DNA of 64,000 nucleotides from Burkholderia sp. H160 (GTDB lineage: Bacteria; Pseudomonadota; Gammaproteobacteria; Burkholderiales; Burkholderiaceae), in NCBI GenBank assembly GCA_000173575.1, contig ABYL01000007.1, positions 53,618 through 117,617 of the forward strand, written 5' to 3'. Under the pieces are notes generated by a model. The model saw only the letters and a list, made by a program, of their open reading frames with translations. It was not told where the DNA came from and did not search any database. Of the stretch, positions 59,128 through 64,000 are shown piece after piece; the first letter of the stretch is position 1, and the number at the start of each line of letters is the position of its first letter. Made by a program: the position numbers and the translations under genes.

Positions 59128-60489
59128 TCAGTCATGACGATGCGTGGTCTCGCCGTGTCCATATCCGCAATGCTCGCAGTCGTCGCCGTGCCCGTGATGA
59201 TGGTGATGATGGCCGTGATCATGATCGTGATCGTCGTCATCGAAGTCCCATGCCGGGAACGGGTCGGGCAACTGCTGCCAGCCTTGCGGCCCGAGCGCGT
59301 ATTCATCGTCGGTGAGCAGACAGGCGTCGAACCTCGCGCGCCAGATGGCGGGATCGATATCGACGCCGATCAGCACGAACTCCTGACGACGATCGCCGAT
59401 GCTCATATCGTCCGGTGCGCCGTACCAGTCGGCGGCGATTTCCGCGGCCAGCTCGTCGTCGCCTTCCGGCCACTCGCTGCGATCCTGAGCAGCCCACCAC
59501 ATGCCCGCCGGACCATGCCGGCAAGCGCCACCCGCCTGCGATAGCGAGCCGCCGATATCGTTGCGCGTCGCGAGCCAGAAGAAACCCTTGCTGCGCAGTA
59601 CGCCCTTCCACTCCCGATGCAGCAACTCCCACAGCCGCTGCGGATGAAACGGCCGGCGCGCGCGATAGACGAAATGGCCGACGCCGTACTCGTCGGCTTC
59701 GCTGTGATGCATGTGGCCGTGCTGGTCGCCGCGCTCGTCCTCATAGTCGTGCTCGAGCGCGGCGAGCCAGCCCGCCGCATTCGACGCTTCGTCGAAATCG
59801 AAGCGCCCGGTGTTCAGCACCTGGTCGAGCGGCACGTCGGCGAAACTGCTCACGAGCTGCACCGCGCGCGGGTTCAGGCGCGCGAGGATGCGCTGCAAGC
59901 GCGCGAGTTCGTCGGCGCTGACGAGATCAACCTTGTTCACGACCAGCACGTCACAAAACTCGATCTGCTCGATCAGCAATTCGACGATCGTTCGATCGTC
60001 GTCTTCAGTGACCGCGATGCCGCGCTCGGCGAGCGCGTCGGCCGACGCGTAGTCGCGCAGGAAGTTGAACGCATCGACGATCGTGACCATGGTGTCGAGC
60101 CGCGCGACTTCGGCGAGCGGCGTGCCGTCCTCATCGTCGACAAACGTGAAGGATTCGGCGACCGACAACGGCTCGGTGACGCCGGTCGATTCGATCACGA
60201 GCGCGTCGAAGCGCTTTTCGCCGGCGAGGCGATGAATCTGGCTGAGCAGATCGTCGTGCTGCGTGCAGCAGATGCAGCCGTTCGTGAGTTCAACGACCTG
60301 TTCGCCCACAGGCGGCGGCTCGGCCGGAGTGCGCACGAGCGTCGGGTCGATATTGACGGCGGCGAGATCGTTGACGATCGCGGCGACGCGCAAGCCGGCA
60401 CGATTCGCGAGGATATGGTTCAGGAGCGTGGTCTTGCCGGCGCCCAGAAAACCGGAGAGCACGGTGATGGGCAATAGCGGCTGGTTCAT
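59128..60489 (-). CDS. COG0523 (CobW-like) GTPase metallochaperone with a His-rich tail
   Basis: A 453-aa G3E-family GTPase. Walker A is GFLGAGKT (residues 13-20), the metal-binding CxCC motif is GCICC (71-75), NKVDL serves as the guanine-recognition motif, and the CobW C-terminal domain follows. The last 35 residues are packed with Asp and His (for example [15 protein letters not shown]), a metal store or buffer, probably for zinc. Such proteins supply zinc or cobalt to target enzymes. No zinc-uptake regulator is next to it and no Zur site was seen in its upstream gap. I chose ATG 60489; the frame extends upstream without family character. Confidence 0.92.
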   Translation of the reverse strand: MNQPLLPITVLSGFLGAGKTTLLNHILANRAGLRVAAIVNDLAAVNIDPTLVRTPAEPPPVGEQVVELTNGCICCTQHDDLLSQIHRLAGEKRFDALVIESTGVTEPLSVAESFTFVDDEDGTPLAEVARLDTMVTIVDAFNFLRDYASADALAERGIAVTEDDDRTIVELLIEQIEFCDVLVVNKVDLVSADELARLQRILARLNPRAVQLVSSFADVPLDQVLNTGRFDFDEASNAAGWLAALEHDYEDERGDQHGHMHHSEADEYGVGHFVYRARRPFHPQRLWELLHREWKGVLRSKGFFWLATRNDIGGSLSQAGGACRHGPAGMWWAAQDRSEWPEGDDELAAEIAADWYGAPDDMSIGDRRQEFVLIGVDIDPAIWRARFDACLLTDDEYALGPQGWQQLPDPFPAWDFDDDDHDHDHGHHHHHHGHGDDCEHCGYGHGETTHRHD

Positions 60490-60635
60490 CGCGGTACGGG
60501 ATACGGGAAGATTGGAAGGCGTGCCGGGCGCGAGGCCATGTGGTCGGCGGCGCTGCGACGGCTCGGCAGCAGCATGAAGCCGCATTGTGCATCAAAACGG
60601 GCGCGGCCCGCGCGGGCGATAGCGCCAGAAAAAGC

Positions 60636-61079
60636 TTACTGCGCGGGCATCAACTTCCAGCTGCGTAGAATCGCGACGATCTGTTGGGCGTACTTGTCTC
60701 GCAATGCCGGAGTTTCCGAGTGGTATGCTCCGACCGCCTGCCAGGTATTGCCGTACTTGTTCATCTGGTGGCGCAGATGCCACGCCGCGATGTAAACGTT
60801 CTTGCACGGCTCCATCAGCGTGCCCTGCGAGATCCCATACTGCGCGAGCAGCGGTAGATGTACCGAATTGATCTGCATCACGCCGTAGTCGATCGAGCCG
60901 TTCGCGTTCTTGTGCTGGGCATCCGGGTGGTTATGCGACTCTTGCCAGGCGATTGCCCGTAAAACCAGAGGATTGACCTTCTGGTATTTCGCCGCCTCGT
61001 CGAAGCAGTCGGCGCGCGCGGAGCCGGCTGCGGCAAACAGCGCGAGCGTGGCGGCGACGGTGAGAAGCGGACGTTTCAT
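60636..61079 (-). CDS. Lytic transglycosylase (IagB/VirB1-like)
   Basis: A 147-aa secreted lysozyme-fold enzyme. A signal peptide (MKRPLLTVAATLALFAAAGS, cleavage near ARA-DC) is followed by the SLT domain with catalytic Glu47 in AIAWQESHNHPDA. The stretches SIDYGVMQINSVH and YIAAWHLRHQMNKYG also mark the domain. It cleaves the peptidoglycan glycan chain, often to open space for a secretion machine. It lies divergent from gspD, so it could help the type II secretion system, although similar enzymes serve type III and IV systems. The start ATG 61079 follows directly from the signal peptide. Confidence 0.93.
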   Translation of the reverse strand: MKRPLLTVAATLALFAAAGSARADCFDEAAKYQKVNPLVLRAIAWQESHNHPDAQHKNANGSIDYGVMQINSVHLPLLAQYGISQGTLMEPCKNVYIAAWHLRHQMNKYGNTWQAVGAYHSETPALRDKYAQQIVAILRSWKLMPAQ

Positions 61080-61565
61080 CGGTCAAGACGACTAAATAAA
61101 GCCTCGGTAAGAATTGGTAAGGCGGTTTGGCGGCCGCGATCCGGCCGCAACAGCAAGCTGGCCGGGCGTTTGTCGAGCATCGGGGAAAACCCGCGTCAGC
61201 AAACACAAAACAGCGAGTCGAACGGCTCGTATCATACCGGCAGTCCGACCATCGTCAAGTTGGCTAACCGACATAAGACGGTATACACCCGGTTAATGTC
61301 GTGCGCGTACGGTGCCGGTCAGCTTTCATTTTAATAACAGGCGCGCGGGTCTGTAACGGATTCGCATGGGGTTGCTTGTTGTTTTGTTTCGAATCCGACA
61401 TGAAAAGCTGTTACTGTTCGTTTCTTTCGTACGTCGGGGCGCCTGAACTCGAAGCAAAGTTTGCTTTTAGTGCCGGTTCATTGGCCGACCGGGCCGTGGC
61501 TTGCTGCCAGGTCCGCATCGCATGACAGTCGGTGGCAGAGGCTGCCGGCATCGATATCACATCCC
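61080..61565. other. Divergent gap between the lytic transglycosylase and gspD
   Basis: A 486-base gap without a convincing gene. It must hold the gsp promoter and the promoter of the transglycosylase gene. An inverted repeat GGATTCG (61358-61364) and CGAATCC (61390-61396) is the clearest feature. AT-rich segments at about 61325-61340 and 61455-61480 could be promoters. Confidence 0.4.
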
Positions 61566-63959
61566 ATGAGAAGAAATTGTATGGCTTTGCGTCGAGTGGC
61601 TACGGCGCTGCTGGTGGCTGGACTGATCACCGCGCAGACAGCACAGGCAGAGGTGACACTGAACTTCGTCAACGCGGACATCGATCAGGTCGCGAAAGCG
61701 ATCGGCGCTGCAACCGGCAAGACGATCATCGTCGATCCGCGGGTGAAGGGGCAACTCAACCTCGTGTCCGAAAATGCGGTGCCCGAAGATCAGGCGCTCA
61801 AGACCTTGCAGTCCGCGCTGCGCATGCAGGGCTTCGCGCTCGTGCAGGATCACGGCGTGCTGAAAGTGGTGCCCGAGGCCGACGCCAAGTTGCAAGGCGT
61901 GCCGACCTATGTGGGCAACGCGCCGACGGCGCGCGGCGACCAGGTCGTCACACAGGTCTTCACACTGAAGAATGAATCGGCCAACAACCTGCTGCCGGTA
62001 CTGCGTCCGCTGATCTCGCCGAACAACACCGTCGCGGCCTACCCTGCCAACAATACTATCGTCGTTACCGATTACGCCGACAACGTTCGACGCATCGCGC
62101 AGATCATCGCGGGCGTCGATAGCGCGGCGGGCCAGTCGGTTGCGGTCGTGCCGCTGAAGAACGCGAACGCGATCGACATCGCGCAGCAGATGAACAAGAT
62201 GCTGGACCCGGGCTCGATCGGCAGCACGGACGCGACGTTGAAAGTGTCGATCTCGTCGGATCCGCGCACCAATTCGCTGCTGATGCGCGCGTCGAACACC
62301 GCGCGCCTCGCGGCAGCGAAGGAGCTCGCGAAGCAGCTCGACGTGCCGACCACGATGCCCGGCAACATTCACGTCGTGCCGTTGCGCAACGCGGACGCGA
62401 CCAAGCTCGCGCGCACACTGCGCAACATGCTCGGCAAGACCGGCAGCGAAGGCACGTCGGCGACCTCGAACGAGGCGAACGCGTTCAACCAGAACACCGG
62501 CGGCGGCGGCGGTGGTGGTCTGTCGGGCAGCAGCACTTCGACGGGCATGGCGGGCACGGCGCCCTTGCCGTCGGGCGGCATCGGCGGCGGCTCGATGTCC
62601 TCGCCGATGGGCGGCGGCGGCTCGAGCTACGGCGGCGGCGGCGGCGGGGGCGGCGGCGGTTTTCTCGGCAGCGACAAGGAGAAGAGCGAGGACCAGGGCG
62701 GCGGCATGATCACGGCCGATTCCGCGACCAACTCGCTGATCATTACCGCGCCCGAAGCGGTGTACCGCAATCTGCGCGCGGTGATCGACCAGCTCGATGC
62801 GCGTCGCGCGCAGGTTTATATCGAGGCGCTGATCGTCGAGCTGAACTCGAATACAGCCGGCAACCTCGGCATTCAGTGGCAGGTCGCGAACGGTAACCTG
62901 TTTGCCGGTACCAACCTCGCGACTGGCACGGGTAACAGCATCATCAATCTGACGGCCGCGGCGGCTGCGGACGCCTCGACCGGCGGTCTCGCGACGGCAC
63001 TGGGTGCGAGCGGCCTGCAACAGGGCCTGAACGTCGGCTGGATTCACAACCTTTTTGGCGTGCAGGGCCTCGGCGCGCTGCTTCAGGCGCTGTCGCAGAC
63101 CGCCGACGCGAACGTGCTGTCCACGCCGAACCTGATCACGCTCGACAACGAGGAAGCGAAGATCATCGTCGGTACCAACGTGCCGATTCAGACCGGCTCG
63201 TATTCGAACCTGACGAGCAGCGCCACGAGCACGGCGTTCAATACCTTTGACCGCGTCGACATCGGTCTGACGCTGCACGTGAAGCCTCAGATTACCGACG
63301 GCGGCATCCTGAAGCTGCAGCTCTACACGGAAGACTCGGCGATCGTGAACGGCACGAACAACTCGACGACGAACCCGGCAGGTCCGGAGTTCACGAAGCG
63401 TTCGATCCAGTCGACCGTGCTGTGCGATAACGGCGAGATCATCGTGCTTGGCGGACTGATGCAGGACAACTACCAGGTCAGCAATAGCAAGGTCCCGCTG
63501 CTCGGCGACATTCCGTGGGTGGGCCAGCTGTTTCGCTCCGAGCAGAAGACACGCAACAAGACCAACCTGATGGTCTTCCTGCGCCCGGTCATCCTCAGCG
63601 ACCGTGAGACCACGCAGGCCGTCTCGGCGAACCGCTACGACTACATCCAGGGTGTGCAGGGCGCGTACCGTTCGGACAACAGAGTCATGAAGGATCGCGA
63701 CGATCCGGTCGTGCCGCCGATGCCGATCGGCCCGAGCCAGGGCGGGGTGCCGGCGATGAACCTGTTCGACCTGAACCAGATGCGCCGCCAGCAGATGGCA
63801 CCGCAGCAGGTTCCTCAACAGCTTCCTCAGCAGGTGCCGCCGCAGGCCGTGCCGCAAGCCGCCGCGCAACCCACGACGCAACCCGTGCCGCAACCTGCTG
63901 TTGTCGATCCGGCAAGCGGCGTGGTGCCGAGCACGGTGTCGCCGGGAGCGCGTCCGTGA
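61566..63959 (+). CDS. gspD: Type II secretion secretin GspD
   Basis: GspD forms the outer-membrane pore of the type II secretion system. The 797-aa protein has a signal peptide (cleavage near AQA-EV) and an N0 domain (VTLNFVNADIDQVAKAIGAA). Repeated N domains and the secretin domain follow (VPIQTGSYSNLTSSATSTAF, then VDIGLTLHVKPQITDGGILK and the C-terminal VPLLGDIPWVGQLFRSEQKT). A long Gly/Ser-rich stretch (about 62500-62706) lies before the secretin core, and the C-terminus is a Pro/Gln repeat. I chose ATG 61566; 61581 is nearly equal. gspE begins immediately after. Confidence 0.96.
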   Translation: MRRNCMALRRVATALLVAGLITAQTAQAEVTLNFVNADIDQVAKAIGAATGKTIIVDPRVKGQLNLVSENAVPEDQALKTLQSALRMQGFALVQDHGVLKVVPEADAKLQGVPTYVGNAPTARGDQVVTQVFTLKNESANNLLPVLRPLISPNNTVAAYPANNTIVVTDYADNVRRIAQIIAGVDSAAGQSVAVVPLKNANAIDIAQQMNKMLDPGSIGSTDATLKVSISSDPRTNSLLMRASNTARLAAAKELAKQLDVPTTMPGNIHVVPLRNADATKLARTLRNMLGKTGSEGTSATSNEANAFNQNTGGGGGGGLSGSSTSTGMAGTAPLPSGGIGGGSMSSPMGGGGSSYGGGGGGGGGGFLGSDKEKSEDQGGGMITADSATNSLIITAPEAVYRNLRAVIDQLDARRAQVYIEALIVELNSNTAGNLGIQWQVANGNLFAGTNLATGTGNSIINLTAAAAADASTGGLATALGASGLQQGLNVGWIHNLFGVQGLGALLQALSQTADANVLSTPNLITLDNEEAKIIVGTNVPIQTGSYSNLTSSATSTAFNTFDRVDIGLTLHVKPQITDGGILKLQLYTEDSAIVNGTNNSTTNPAGPEFTKRSIQSTVLCDNGEIIVLGGLMQDNYQVSNSKVPLLGDIPWVGQLFRSEQKTRNKTNLMVFLRPVILSDRETTQAVSANRYDYIQGVQGAYRSDNRVMKDRDDPVVPPMPIGPSQGGVPAMNLFDLNQMRRQQMAPQQVPQQLPQQVPPQAVPQAAAQPTTQPVPQPAVVDPASGVVPSTVSPGARP

Positions 63960-64000
63960 CGACGACGTCCGTGCAAACCGCGCACTCGCAAACGTTCGCT
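63956..64000 (+). CDS. gspE: Start of the next gsp gene, probably GspE (cut by the right edge)
   Basis: A GTG at 63956 overlaps the gspD stop as GTGA. It opens a frame of 15 codons to the window edge (MTTTSVQTAHSQTFA). gspE usually follows gspD in this group. Too little sequence is present to prove it. Confidence 0.5.
   Translation, partial: MTTTSVQTAHSQTFA

Overview
The window looks like part of the main chromosome of a Burkholderia-group betaproteobacterium, most probably Paraburkholderia. It is GC-rich. It carries the gene order mnmG-rsmG-parA-parB followed by atpI-B-E-F-H-A-G-D-C, branched-chain amino-acid type ABC transporters, a DUF3717 gene, and the start of a general secretion (gsp) cluster. 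No rRNA or tRNA genes, insertion sequences, prophage genes or CRISPR arrays were seen.

Layout, left to right. 1-11.1 kb: putA (cut by the left edge), a 56-aa membrane peptide, a YeiH-type exporter with an overlapping 95-aa Cys-containing gene, priA, hemE and a periplasmic cyclohexadienyl dehydratase (pheC). 11.1-11.9 kb: an AT-rich gap ending in a strong plus-strand terminator that may close a small RNA. 11.9-13.7 kb: an acyl-CoA synthetase. 13.8-21.8 kb: the complete F1Fo ATP synthase operon with a good sigma-70 promoter. 22.2-26.8 kb: parB, parA, rsmG and mnmG with two perfect parS sites. 26.8-33.4 kb: a first liv-type system with a fused LivM-LivG protein and two tandem substrate-binding proteins. 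33.9-38.8 kb: a second liv-type system. 39.0-42.4 kb: a GMC oxidoreductase and mmsA, divergent from a LysR regulator. 43.6-46.5 kb: a CYTH protein, an Lrp regulator divergent from phhA-phhB, and DUF3717. 46.6-49.5 kb: a two-component system and a SET-domain protein. 49.7-55.4 kb: old yellow enzyme, amidotransferase, MarR regulator, YbdK-like ligase and a cation/proton antiporter. 55.4-56.3 kb: a long gap with DnaA boxes and GTTTAC repeats. 56.3-64 kb: mnmC, HU, a COG0523 metallochaperone, a lytic transglycosylase, gspD and the first codons of gspE.

Common themes are amino-acid catabolism and uptake (putA, two liv systems, mmsA, phhAB, pheC), energy generation (atp), and chromosome maintenance (parABS, HU, priA, a candidate replication origin). 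Left of about 42 kb almost every gene is on the minus strand, including the highly expressed atp operon. To the right, HU and gsp are on the plus strand. This fits a replication origin near 56 kb, although dnaA is not in the window.

The most interesting items are: a parS site embedded in a perfect 32-bp palindrome that also looks like the terminator of the liv operon; the GTTTAC/DnaA-box region; a transcription terminator hidden in the last codons of a histidine kinase gene; a LivF-type ATPase with Arg in place of the Walker A Lys; a MarR protein with a Cys/His tail; and two possible small RNAs that share an 11-base start motif.
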